NCBI GenBank assembly: GCA_017610175.1
Contig: JAFCCO010000004.1
Location: forward strand, 18,206-82,205
Direction: 5' to 3'
DNA: 64,000 nucleotides
From: Candidatus Iainarchaeum sp.
GTDB lineage: Archaea; Iainarchaeota; Iainarchaeia; Iainarchaeales; GCA-2688035
In this document: in pieces, positions 9,549 through 18,606 of the stretch
Position numbering within the stretch: position 1 is the first letter of the stretch
Layout: each line of letters starts with the position of its first letter
Notes under the pieces: model-generated
The model's database searches: none
What the model was told of the DNA's origin: nothing
What the model saw: only the letters and a program-made list of their open reading frames with translations
Position numbers and translations under genes: made by a program

Positions 9549-10472
9549 TCAGTAAAGCACGTCGAAAGCTTTTTTGCCCTCAATTGAAAGAAGGAAGTCA
9601 TACCGGTCGTTAACGTACTTCTGGATTTTTTCAACTTCCTCTTCGTTCACGTGCCTGAATCTTCCCTGAAGCTCAAGATATTCCTTTACAGGCTTTGGCT
9701 TTTCCACTTTCTGGTTGAATTGGAGAACGCCGTTATCTATTTCGTAAAGCGGGAAAACCCTTGTCTGGATTGCAAGCCTGCTTAATTCCATTGTGTCAGC
9801 GCTCTTGCAGTGCCAGCCAACAGGGCAGACACAGTAGGCATGCAGGAAAGTTGTGTGGTTTCGGGAAAGTGCCGTCTCAACCTTTTTTTTCATGTCAAAT
9901 AAGTTTGCAGGTGACATTGAAGCCACATAATTAAGCCCGTGTGCGGCAACAATGAATGCGAGTGGCTTTTTTGGCTCCTGCTTTCCGTGAATTTTCTTTC
10001 CATCGGGGCTTGTTGTTGTTGAAGCGTACGGGAAAGTTGCCCCGCTTCTCTGCACCCCTGTGTTCATATAAGCCTCGTTGTCTGTTGCAATGTAGGTAAA
10101 CTTGTGCCCGCGTTCCATTGCCCCGCTCAATGCGCCAAATCCAATGTCAAACGAGGCGCCGTCTCCGCCCATTGCAATGATGTTTACGCCCTCTCTTTTG
10201 CCCTGTGCAATCAATCCACGGTCAATGCCTGAGGCAATTGCCGCTGCATTTTCAAAAGCACCGTGAACCCACGGAACTTTCCAAGCGGTTTGAGGGTAGG
10301 GTGTTGAAACAACTTCCATGCAGCCAGTTGCCTGTGCAACTATTGTGTTGGAGCCCGCTGCCTTCATTATGTGCCTTAGCACAAGCGCCTCTCCGCATCC
10401 CGCACATGCCCTGTGCCCGGAAGCAAAGTACTCGTCGTAACTAATTCCCTTAACGTCCTTCACATTAACCAC
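9549..10472 (-). CDS. porB: Pyruvate:ferredoxin oxidoreductase beta subunit
   Basis: HRACAGCGEALVLRHIMKAAG; TPP-binding GGDGASFDIGFGALSGAMERGH. Confidence 0.93.
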   Translation of the reverse strand: MVNVKDVKGISYDEYFASGHRACAGCGEALVLRHIMKAAGSNTIVAQATGCMEVVSTPYPQTAWKVPWVHGAFENAAAIASGIDRGLIAQGKREGVNIIAMGGDGASFDIGFGALSGAMERGHKFTYIATDNEAYMNTGVQRSGATFPYASTTTSPDGKKIHGKQEPKKPLAFIVAAHGLNYVASMSPANLFDMKKKVETALSRNHTTFLHAYCVCPVGWHCKSADTMELSRLAIQTRVFPLYEIDNGVLQFNQKVEKPKPVKEYLELQGRFRHVNEEEVEKIQKYVNDRYDFLLSIEGKKAFDVLY

Positions 10473-11596
10473 TCTCTCTTCTGCTTTCCTGTTTCAAGGT
10501 CCAGATAAACGCTTTCCATGTGGTCCAAGGTAACATCGCGCCCTCCAAGCCCTGCAATGTACCCGAACACGTCAAGACCTGGGGCGATTGCGTTAATTTC
10601 CGTGAAAAGTGGCCCGTCTGAACCGAGGGAGATGTGCCTGTCAAGAACAGCAAGCCTTGTAAGCTTCTTAAATGCTTTTTTAAGTGCCTCAACAGGGAAT
10701 GGCCTGTAAGACCTAAGCCTTATCACCCCAACCTTCTTCCCTTTCGCCCTAAGTTCCTCTGCTTTTGCCTTTGCCGTTCCGCAGATTGTTCCCATTGCAA
10801 GAATGGCGTATTCGGCGTCATCCATTTTGTAAAGTTCAATTAGCCCGTCGCCGTAGCCTCTGCCAAAAAGCTTTTTGTAGTCAAGATTTGCCTTCTTGAT
10901 TACATCAATTGCGTTAATCATTGCGTCCTGCTGCTGTTTCTTGAAGTTCATGAAAGAGTCAGGCAGTCCGATTGGCCCGAATGTTTTCGGGTTTTTCACA
11001 TCAAGAATGTCTTCCCTCTTAAACGGGGGCAGGAATGAATCAACCTGCTTTTGTTCAGGGATATCGACATTTTCAAACACATGGGTTAATGAAAACCCGT
11101 CGAGGCACATCATCACAGGCATTTGGACATTTTTGTCCTCCGCAATCTTGTAGCACTGGATTATTGTGTCAATACATTCCTGGCTTGATTCAACGTAAAA
11201 CTGTACCCATCCCTGGTCACGGGCTGAGACCGCATCGCTGTGGTCGTTCCAAATGTTAATTGGCCCAGCAACCGCCCTGTTTGCAACAGCCATAACTGCA
11301 GGAAGCCTCATTCCACTCAAGATTGGCAAAATTTCGTACATCAATTCAAAGCCGTTGCTGCTTGTCGCGGTAAAGCTTCTTGCACCGGTAAGAATTGATC
11401 CAATAAGTGCGGATGCAGCTGAGTGCTCTGACTCAACGTGAATCATTTCGGCATCCATTTCCCCGTCAAAAATGTAGTCTGAAATCCTTTCAGGAATGTG
11501 TGTGGAAGGGGTTATGGGATACATTGGGCATACCTTTACCCTTGAAAGCTTTGCACCGAGCGCAACAGCCTCGCTTGCCTCAATAACAGTCTTCAT
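10460..11596 (-). CDS. porA: Pyruvate:ferredoxin oxidoreductase alpha subunit
   Basis: YPITPSTHIPE, HVESEHSAASALIGSILTGARSFTATSSNGF. Confidence 0.93.
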   Translation of the reverse strand: MKTVIEASEAVALGAKLSRVKVCPMYPITPSTHIPERISDYIFDGEMDAEMIHVESEHSAASALIGSILTGARSFTATSSNGFELMYEILPILSGMRLPAVMAVANRAVAGPINIWNDHSDAVSARDQGWVQFYVESSQECIDTIIQCYKIAEDKNVQMPVMMCLDGFSLTHVFENVDIPEQKQVDSFLPPFKREDILDVKNPKTFGPIGLPDSFMNFKKQQQDAMINAIDVIKKANLDYKKLFGRGYGDGLIELYKMDDAEYAILAMGTICGTAKAKAEELRAKGKKVGVIRLRSYRPFPVEALKKAFKKLTRLAVLDRHISLGSDGPLFTEINAIAPGLDVFGYIAGLGGRDVTLDHMESVYLDLETGKQKREWLM

Positions 11597-11907
11597 TTCT
11601 GCTCCAACTCCTTGCTTATTGCCTTAACCGGGCATTCCCTGAAGCAAATCAGGCATCCCTTGCAGTAGTCATAGTTTATGCGATACTTCCCGTCCTTGTC
11701 AATATAAATTGCCGCATCAGGGCAGACTCTCCAGCAGGTACCGCACTTGATGCAGGTTTTTTGGTCAATTACCGGGCGAAATGTTCTCCAGCTTCCGGTG
11801 TGGTACTTCTTGGTGTTTCCGGGAGTCCTGATTACTGCACCGGTATTAAGCGGAATTGACTCCTTGGCCACATCCCCAACTGTTTCCTTTCTGGTCACCC
11901 TTGGCAC
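11593..11907 (-). CDS. porD: Pyruvate:ferredoxin oxidoreductase delta (2x4Fe-4S) subunit
   Basis: Two clusters: CIKCGTCWRVCPDAA and CKGCLICFRECPVKAI. Confidence 0.93.
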   Translation of the reverse strand: MPRVTRKETVGDVAKESIPLNTGAVIRTPGNTKKYHTGSWRTFRPVIDQKTCIKCGTCWRVCPDAAIYIDKDGKYRINYDYCKGCLICFRECPVKAISKELEQK

Positions 11908-12462
11908 CTACTTCATCCCCTTTGCTTTTTCGTAGAGAACACGGCAGGCTTCCTTGTTGAGGCCTGCAATCTTTCCCTTTTCCGCAAAGCGTTCATCAAT
12001 TGCCTTGTTAAGTGCTTCAATTGAAACCTCGCCGGTCATTGCGGCAAATGCCCCCAAAGCCGCTATGTTTACAAACGGCTTGCCTATTACCTCAAGCGCA
12101 ACCTTTGTTATGTCAATTGATTTTGCATCAAAACCTTTGAGCCCAAGCTCAGAGGGTGTTTTGTTGCTGTTAACAATTATTAAAGCATCCTTCTTCAGTC
12201 CCTTTGTGACATCAACGTTTGCCATAAGGGAGGGGTCGAGAACAATAACGTAAGCAGGACTGTAAACGTGTGACCTGACATTAATGTGCTTGTCGTCAAT
12301 TCGTGTGTAGCTTTCAACAGGAGCCCCTGTCCGTTCAACACCAAAATTTGGAAAGGCCTGGGTGAATTTCCCGTCGTGGAAAGCGGCAATTGCCAAAACC
12401 TGGCTGCTGGTTACAGCCCCCTGTCCACCTCGCCCGTGAAAGCGAACTTCTTTCAGAACCAT
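11908..12462 (-). CDS. porC: Pyruvate:ferredoxin oxidoreductase gamma subunit
   Basis: EVRFHGRGGQGAVTSSQVLAIAAFHDGKFTQAFPNFGVERTGAPV; first gene of porCDAB. Confidence 0.93.
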   Translation of the reverse strand: MVLKEVRFHGRGGQGAVTSSQVLAIAAFHDGKFTQAFPNFGVERTGAPVESYTRIDDKHINVRSHVYSPAYVIVLDPSLMANVDVTKGLKKDALIIVNSNKTPSELGLKGFDAKSIDITKVALEVIGKPFVNIAALGAFAAMTGEVSIEALNKAIDERFAEKGKIAGLNKEACRVLYEKAKGMK

Positions 12463-12517
12463 ACACTCTAAAATAAGAGAAAAATATTATAAAGGCAAGC
12501 CACCTACATTTTTAACC

Positions 12518-12790
12518 ATGCCAAGATGCAGAATTATTGTTAAAGGGCGAGTACAAGGGGTTGGATTCAGGTTCTTTGTCTCAAGAACAGCCAACGGCAT
12601 GGGATTGAAGGGATTTGTAAGAAACCTGCCAAACGGATGCGTTGAGGCTATTGCAGAGGGAAGCAAGGAATTGCTTGAAAGATTTGTAAAACTGCTTGCA
12701 GACGGCCCGATTACTTCCTCCGTTGAAGACCTCGAAATTAAGTGGGAAGAGGAAAAAGGCGAATTTCAGGGATTTGGAATAAACTATTAA
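12518..12790 (+). CDS. acyP: Acylphosphatase
   Basis: GRVQGVGFRFFVSRTANGMGLKGFVRNLPNGCVEAIAEG. Confidence 0.95.
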   Translation: MPRCRIIVKGRVQGVGFRFFVSRTANGMGLKGFVRNLPNGCVEAIAEGSKELLERFVKLLADGPITSSVEDLEIKWEEEKGEFQGFGINY

Positions 12791-13275
12791 ACCGCCTTTA
12801 CAACAAAAGTGAGCTGGTCCTCATACTTCTTCTCACCCTGAACAAAGAGCGAAAGCTTTACTTTGTATGAACCGCTGTTTATTTCCTTGCCCGGGTTTGG
12901 CCTTATAACAAACGGGTCAAGGGTCCGTTCCGTTCCTGAAGCCATTGAATCAATTCTTCTCGATGCAGGCGAAATAATAAGGTTGCCGCTTCCAATCTCC
13001 TCAACACGCACAACCAAGGACGACTCAGTCTGCACGGACGTATTGAAAACGTTTACATTAAGCATTGAGCTGGCCGCAGCGTGCTCGGAAAGGTCAAGTG
13101 GGTTGGGGGAAAGTGAAAAGGACAACGGTTTTGGCTTGAGTGCCTCATTAAGCGAAACAAGCAGTGCAACCGCAACAATAATTGCCAAAATTGCCAGAAC
13201 AGGATACTTCAGCTGCCTGAGCGAAATGTTTATCGACGGCAGTGAAAAACTGTTGTCGTCGTCGTATATTCCCAT
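12787..13275 (-). CDS. Single-TM exported hypothetical protein
   Basis: TM helix YPVLAILAIIVAVALLVSLNEA followed by a beta-rich extracytoplasmic-like domain. Confidence 0.6.
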   Translation of the reverse strand: MGIYDDDNSFSLPSINISLRQLKYPVLAILAIIVAVALLVSLNEALKPKPLSFSLSPNPLDLSEHAAASSMLNVNVFNTSVQTESSLVVRVEEIGSGNLIISPASRRIDSMASGTERTLDPFVIRPNPGKEINSGSYKVKLSLFVQGEKKYEDQLTFVVKAV

Positions 13276-13314
13276 AGCTTAAAATAAGTGCCTTTTGCTT
13301 AATAAAAGGTTTCA

Positions 13315-14649
13315 TCAGGCGCTTTCATAGTAGTGTTTAAGTTCCCATTCGGTAACCTGGGCGCTGTAGTCCCCCCACTCCCTTTTCTTTATCGCAATAT
13401 ATTTCTCAAAAAGCTCTTCACCCAAAGTAGCCCTTACAACCTTGTCCTTGCGCAATTCCCCAATTGCCGAATTCAGTGAGTCCGGCAGGGTTTCAATTCC
13501 GCTTTCAGCCAGTTGTTTCTCGCTGAAGGAGTGGACATTTCCATCAATTGGGGTTGGCAACTCAGCCCCCTTGCTGATTCCATCCAGCCCTGCTTCAAGC
13601 ATTATGGCAAGGGCAAGATATGGATTGCAGCTCGTGTCAGGGCACCTCAGTTCAGCTCTTGTGCTCTGTTCTCTCCCTTCGCTGACCCTTGGAATTCTTA
13701 TCAGCGCGCTTCTGTTTATTTGAGCCCAGCAAATGTAAACAGGGGCCTCAAAGCCGGGAACAAGCCGCTTGTATGAGTTAACACTTGGGCAAAGAATTCC
13801 AGCCATCCCCTTGGCATGGTTTAGCTGGCCTGCGATAAAACCCTTTGCATCATCACTTAAATTATGCTTGTCAGCGGAATCAAAGAAAAGATTTTTTCCC
13901 TCTGAATCAAACAGGCTCTGATGCACATGCATCCCATTGCCCGCATCTCCAAAAACCGGCTTTGGCATAAATGACGCATAAAGGCCATGGTGGTGGGATA
14001 TGTTTTTTGCCACATGTTTGAAGGTGGAAACATTGTCGGCTGCGGTTAATGCATCGGCATATTTAAAATTAATTTCATGCTGGCCGCAGCCAACCTCGTG
14101 ATGCGAAGTTTCAACGGTCAGACCCATTGCCTGAAGTGCAAATATCATGTCCCGTCTTACATCGGTTGCAAGGTCTTTTGGGGCAAAATCAAAATAGCCC
14201 GCTGAGTCGTGCGGAATCGCTTTTTGGGAATCTTGGTCGCCCTTGAAGAGAAAAAATTCCATTTCAGGGCCTGCCATAAAATTAAAGCCCTGCTTCTTTG
14301 CTTTGTCCACCGCTTTCTTTAGGGTGTTTCGCGGGTCACAGGGGGACTGGGTGCCGTTCGGGGAGAAAACATCACACAATACCCTTACAGTGTTGCAGCC
14401 GTTGTTTTTCCAGGGTAAAACAGAGTATGTTACATGGTCGGGAACAAGGTACATGTCGGATTCCGCAAGCCTTGCAAATCCCTCTATACTGCTGCCGTCA
14501 AACCAGGCACCCTTTTCAAGCACTTCCTCCAGGCGCTCAACAGGGATTGTGACACTTTTAAGGCCGCCAAGCAAGTCCATAAACATTAGCTCGACAAGCC
14601 TGACCTTGTCAGATTTTGCTTTGTTTAACAAATTTTTTTCAACCATCAA
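13315..14649 (-). CDS. glnA: Glutamine synthetase type I
   Basis: WFDGSSIEGFARLAESDMYL, AGPEMEFFLF, NGMHVHQSLF, NRSALIRIPR. Confidence 0.97.
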   Translation of the reverse strand: MMVEKNLLNKAKSDKVRLVELMFMDLLGGLKSVTIPVERLEEVLEKGAWFDGSSIEGFARLAESDMYLVPDHVTYSVLPWKNNGCNTVRVLCDVFSPNGTQSPCDPRNTLKKAVDKAKKQGFNFMAGPEMEFFLFKGDQDSQKAIPHDSAGYFDFAPKDLATDVRRDMIFALQAMGLTVETSHHEVGCGQHEINFKYADALTAADNVSTFKHVAKNISHHHGLYASFMPKPVFGDAGNGMHVHQSLFDSEGKNLFFDSADKHNLSDDAKGFIAGQLNHAKGMAGILCPSVNSYKRLVPGFEAPVYICWAQINRSALIRIPRVSEGREQSTRAELRCPDTSCNPYLALAIMLEAGLDGISKGAELPTPIDGNVHSFSEKQLAESGIETLPDSLNSAIGELRKDKVVRATLGEELFEKYIAIKKREWGDYSAQVTEWELKHYYESA

Positions 14650-14676
14650 ATCACAATAAAAAAAGTGTTTCTAAAG

Positions 14677-14696
14677 GTTATATACTTTTTGTACAA
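14677..14696. promoter_or_regulatory. glnA promoter region with TATA-like element and TTGTACAA palindrome
   Basis: Minus-strand TATA-like gtatataacc (14677-14686) next to the perfect 8-bp palindrome TTGTACAA (14689-14696), in the divergent glnA/lrp intergenic region. Confidence 0.35.
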
Positions 14697-14786
14697 TTTA
14701 CCAAACAATACCTCTACTAAAAAGCTTTTTTTAAAACAAATGTTTAAAATTACTTCCACACAGTAAACTTTTTTGAACGATTGAAT

Positions 14787-15230
14787 ATGAAAATCGACAA
14801 AACCGACCAGGAAATAATCAACCTTCTGCTGGGCAATGCAAAACTTTCATTCAGAAAACTTGCCAAAAAAGCAGGCGTCAGTGTTGCAACTGCAATGAAC
14901 AGGGTTAAAAGGCTGGAAAAAGAGGGAATAATAAAGGGTTATTCTGCAGAGCTTGACTATGAAAAACTCGGCTACGAGTTTGACGCAATAGTCGAGGTAC
15001 GGGTTTCGCACGGAAAATTGTACGAAGTCGAGGAAAAAATTTCACAAAACCCAAATGTCACCGCAATATATGATGCAACCGGGGAATTTGACATAACACT
15101 CATATGCAAATTCAAAAACAGAAGGCAACTCAACAACTTTGTTAAATCACTGCAAACCATCAAATATGTTGAGCGAACCCTGACAAAGTTGGTGCTGAAA
15201 ACAATTAAAGAAAAGGCAATAAAGGTTTAG
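14787..15230 (+). CDS. Lrp/AsnC family transcriptional regulator
   Basis: MKIDKTDQEIINLLLGNAKLSFRKLAKKAGVSVATAMNRVKRLEKEGIIKGYSAELDYEKLGY plus RAM-like C-terminus; divergent from glnA. Confidence 0.93.
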   Translation: MKIDKTDQEIINLLLGNAKLSFRKLAKKAGVSVATAMNRVKRLEKEGIIKGYSAELDYEKLGYEFDAIVEVRVSHGKLYEVEEKISQNPNVTAIYDATGEFDITLICKFKNRRQLNNFVKSLQTIKYVERTLTKLVLKTIKEKAIKV

Positions 15231-15517
15231 GGCAACGTGAAAAGCCGATCATCGCCCTTTCCGTCAAGAATTTTTGCGCGAACTCCCGCATCAAGCCAGG
15301 CATGGGCGTAACTGTAGGCGGCAAGAGCAAGCAACAGCTTGCCATGCAGCTCAAAGTGCTTTGCGTCCTCAAAATAGTTGCGCGCCATGGAAAGAAAGTC
15401 CTTTGCACGCTTAAAATCAACTGTTCCCTTTTTTGCAATTATGCTTGCCTTTTCAAGGGCCTCCCTGGTAAGTTTCCTGTACTGCTCAACCCTTTCCTCA
15501 AGCTCGTGACTACTCAT
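15227..15517 (-). CDS. DUF357 family protein
   Basis: RAKDFLSMARNYFEDAKHFELHGKLLLALAAYSYAHAWLDAGVRAKIL. Confidence 0.8.
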   Translation of the reverse strand: MSSHELEERVEQYRKLTREALEKASIIAKKGTVDFKRAKDFLSMARNYFEDAKHFELHGKLLLALAAYSYAHAWLDAGVRAKILDGKGDDRLFTLP

Positions 15518-16271
15518 AGCCAGCCAACTCCCTCAAAGCCTCTTTCTCCTTGTCATTCAGGTCCCCTGCAATAATCAAGGACTGCGGAAAAGCGGCATAG
15601 GATGAACGCTTAAGTTCTGTTGGCTTTCCTGCCTTAATTTGTTCACTGCCGGCTCCAATCCCGTAAAGACCCACTGCAACAGATTCTGAAACAATTGGCT
15701 TGCCGCGTTTCTTTTCAATCTTTTCAAGAATGGAGAGGGCATCACCAACGCTCATATACAATTCCTTTTCCGCATCAATGTCCAAAAGGCAGAGGGTGTG
15801 AAGCCCAGATTTCTTGTTTGCCTCAATGATGTCATAAAAGGACTCTGGAGCATAATTTTTCTGGGGCGTAACAATTGTGCAGGTTCTTCCAAACTTGTAA
15901 ACGTCAAGCCCTGTGTTCCCAAGAAAATCAAATATGCTTAGGCCCGCAATTGCCTTTGACTTTATTCCCTGCTTTTTTGCATCAAGCAAAACCTGCACAT
16001 GGGTTGTGGCATTAAGTGGGTTTCCAAAAATAAGCAGTGCAACGTCCTCCTGCTTTGCCCCTTTCAGCAGAAGCTCAAACCCCTGCTCAACACCGTCGCG
16101 CTTAAGCTCAATAAACTTTTTTCCAGTGGACTTCTCCAATTCAAAAATGCTACCCTCACTGTACTTGGAGGTGTATGATTCAAAAAACACCTTGGAACAG
16201 GATTCAATTGCCTCTTTGGCCTCGATGGTAATCTGCTTTGGGTTAAGCCCTACGCCTATCAAGTAAAACAT
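15510..16271 (-). CDS. dphB: Diphthine synthase
   Basis: MFYLIGVGLNPKQITIEAKEAIESCSKVFFESYTSKY; SAM-methyltransferase motifs (LLIFGNPLNATTHVQVLLDAKKQGI). Confidence 0.94.
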   Translation of the reverse strand: MFYLIGVGLNPKQITIEAKEAIESCSKVFFESYTSKYSEGSIFELEKSTGKKFIELKRDGVEQGFELLLKGAKQEDVALLIFGNPLNATTHVQVLLDAKKQGIKSKAIAGLSIFDFLGNTGLDVYKFGRTCTIVTPQKNYAPESFYDIIEANKKSGLHTLCLLDIDAEKELYMSVGDALSILEKIEKKRGKPIVSESVAVGLYGIGAGSEQIKAGKPTELKRSSYAAFPQSLIIAGDLNDKEKEALRELAGYE

Positions 16272-16303
16272 TTTTTATCAAAAAAAATCTTAGTGGAACA
16301 GGT

Positions 16304-17953
16304 TTAAATCTTTGCCGCTGCGGCCCTGTCGGCAAAAATGCCCGCTCCAAAATGCGGTCGGAGAACTGCTGCAGGACAGCCTTTAACCCCGCCCTTCAAC
16401 GCACACCTAACCGCCTTTGCCTTGTTTTTCCCCGAAGCAAGAAGCAAAATGCTGCGGCTGTTTCCCACAATGGTTTTCAGGCCAACAGTAAGGGCCTGTG
16501 CGGGAGCAATTCCATCCTTAAAACCCCCGCCGTTTACTTTCCTCGTTTGCTTTGAAAGCCTTACAACACGGGTTGCACTTTTCGGGGAACTTCCGGGCTC
16601 ATTGAATGCAATGTGGCCGTTTTGCCCAATTCCCAGAAGGCAAAGATCAATCTTAAAATGTTTAATTGCCGATTCGTGGGCACGGCACTCCCTTTTGAGG
16701 TTGCCAATTGAACCATCCAGAAGGAAAACGTTCCTGTGCCTTGCCCTCACTTTAAGCAAAAAGTGTTTCATAAGAAAGTGGCTGAAGCTGTTTTTGTTTT
16801 CAGGAGAAAGCCCTGCATATTCATCAAGGGCAAAGAACCTCACATTTCTGAAATCAACTTCGCCCCGCTTGCTTGCACCCACAAGAAGGCTGTAAAGTTT
16901 CTTTGGGGTTTCACCCGTTGGCAAAGCAATTGATGCGTTGGGTTTTCTGTTAACAAGTTCTATTACTTTGGCGGCTGCGGCCTTGCTCAGCTCACTGTGA
17001 TTTTTGAATACCGAAACAATGGGGCTTGAATTTGAGCTGATAAATTTCATTAAGCCCTTGCCCTTTGCGGCAACAAGACCGTGCGCAACAATTGTTTTTG
17101 ATGCAACAAAGTTCCCTGCACGCATGCAGTTAAAAAGTGAGAATCTGTTCATCAGGCCAAACACAAACCCCGCATTGAATGCGTCACCCGCCCCTGTTGT
17201 ATCAACAGCCTTTGCTTTAATTGCGGGAACATCAACTGCTTGCGCCCCCTTTACAAACAGGCTCACCCCAAGCCTGCCCCTCTTCAAAATTACCGCGCCG
17301 GTCACTTTCTTAAGCAGGCTCTGCACCCTTGCAGTTTCTGAATTTCCCTTTACAATGTGCTTCAGCTCAACCTCGTTAGTGAAAAGGAAATCAATAAACG
17401 GAAAGAATTTGTTAAGCGTCCAAATGTTTGCGGTGTCAAAGCAGGTGTCAAAGCACACGATTGCTTTCTTTGCCCTAAGTTTTTTTAGCAACGGAACAAA
17501 GCCGGCGCGCAACTTCTTTAGATGATAGAAGCCACCAAAGAAAACCACGTCATCGGCGCGGACTTTTGATAAAATCCGCGATGCGACATCTGAAGCTGTA
17601 ATTCCTGAAAGGCAATTCTTTTTTGAAAGAATTGCTCTGCCCCCGTCTTGCCTGATTGATATTACACTGAATGCATTCCCTTTAGTGCTTTCCACAAGGG
17701 AGAAGCCAACGTGTGCCTTCTTCAATCCCTTTTTCAGAAATGATGTTGCAAAGTCTTTTCCAATTGCACTAACAAGCACCGGCTCCAACCCAAGCTTTGA
17801 GGCGAAGACCGAGAAGTTTGCGGCATTTCCCCCTATTGAAAAATCAAGCGAGTTAAGCGCGTGCTCTTCACCAAAAACAGGTCGGGACAAAATGCCCTGC
17901 AGGACATCCACGCAAAGATCCCCTACCGCAAAAAGCCTTCTTTCATGAGCCAT
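16304..17953 (-). CDS. Fusion: PfkB/ribokinase-family sugar kinase + glucosamine-6-phosphate deaminase (NagB-like)
   Basis: N-terminal PfkB motifs (GGNAANFSVFASKLG, VDTTGAGDAFNAGFVFGL); C-terminal NagB motifs (FALDEYAGLSPENKNSFSHF, LLGIGQNGHIAFNEPGSS, ALTVGLKTIVGNSRSILLLASGKNKAKAV) in one uninterrupted ORF. Confidence 0.9.
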   Translation of the reverse strand: MAHERRLFAVGDLCVDVLQGILSRPVFGEEHALNSLDFSIGGNAANFSVFASKLGLEPVLVSAIGKDFATSFLKKGLKKAHVGFSLVESTKGNAFSVISIRQDGGRAILSKKNCLSGITASDVASRILSKVRADDVVFFGGFYHLKKLRAGFVPLLKKLRAKKAIVCFDTCFDTANIWTLNKFFPFIDFLFTNEVELKHIVKGNSETARVQSLLKKVTGAVILKRGRLGVSLFVKGAQAVDVPAIKAKAVDTTGAGDAFNAGFVFGLMNRFSLFNCMRAGNFVASKTIVAHGLVAAKGKGLMKFISSNSSPIVSVFKNHSELSKAAAAKVIELVNRKPNASIALPTGETPKKLYSLLVGASKRGEVDFRNVRFFALDEYAGLSPENKNSFSHFLMKHFLLKVRARHRNVFLLDGSIGNLKRECRAHESAIKHFKIDLCLLGIGQNGHIAFNEPGSSPKSATRVVRLSKQTRKVNGGGFKDGIAPAQALTVGLKTIVGNSRSILLLASGKNKAKAVRCALKGGVKGCPAAVLRPHFGAGIFADRAAAAKI

Positions 17954-18008
17954 TCAGGCATTTAATAGTATAAATTTGTATTTAACCCTTTTGCAGCAAT
18001 TTTTCTGC

Positions 18009-18605
18009 ATGAAAAAGGCGTTAGTTGTGGTCGCACACCCTGATGACGAAACTATTTGGTGCGGCGGAACAATATTGTCAAATCCAGACAGGGCTTGGAC
18101 AATAATAAGCCTTTGCAGAAAAGACGACCCGGACAGGGCACCCAAATTCAAAAAAGTGTGCGCAAAACTGAATGCAAAATGCGCGATCTCAAACCTTGAT
18201 GATGAAAACGTTGAGAAGCCTGTTGCACTTGAAGAGATTAAGTCACGGGTTGAGTCAATGCTTGCAGAGCTTAATGCGGGGAGTGAATTTGATTTTATTT
18301 TCACGCACGGCGCAACCGGTGAGTACGGACACCGCAGGCACCGCGAAGTTCACCGCGCAGTTATCGAACTGCTTGGCTCCAAGAAGCTTCGCGCGCACAA
18401 AGTTCTCTTCTTCAACTACAAGTTGGACGCGAGTGACGCGTTCTGCACACCGGATGAGCGCGGCGCGGCGCATGTCGAGCGGCTCGGCAACGAGATTGCG
18501 CGAAAGAAATGTTTATTAATCACTTCAACGTATGGATTTAATGAGAAAAGCTTTGAAACGCTAAGCGCACAAAGCAAAGAAACATTTAAAGTGGTTGATC
18601 GGTGA
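18009..18605 (+). CDS. PIG-L/LmbE family deacetylase
   Basis: VVAHPDDETIWCGGTI, FIFTHGATGEYGHRRHREVHRAV. Confidence 0.9.
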   Translation: MKKALVVVAHPDDETIWCGGTILSNPDRAWTIISLCRKDDPDRAPKFKKVCAKLNAKCAISNLDDENVEKPVALEEIKSRVESMLAELNAGSEFDFIFTHGATGEYGHRRHREVHRAVIELLGSKKLRAHKVLFFNYKLDASDAFCTPDERGAAHVERLGNEIARKKCLLITSTYGFNEKSFETLSAQSKETFKVVDR

Positions 18606-18606
18606 A

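Noticed and set aside
9549-12462. por cluster as something unusual
   Set aside because: Standard porCDAB arrangement of archaeal pyruvate:ferredoxin oxidoreductase.
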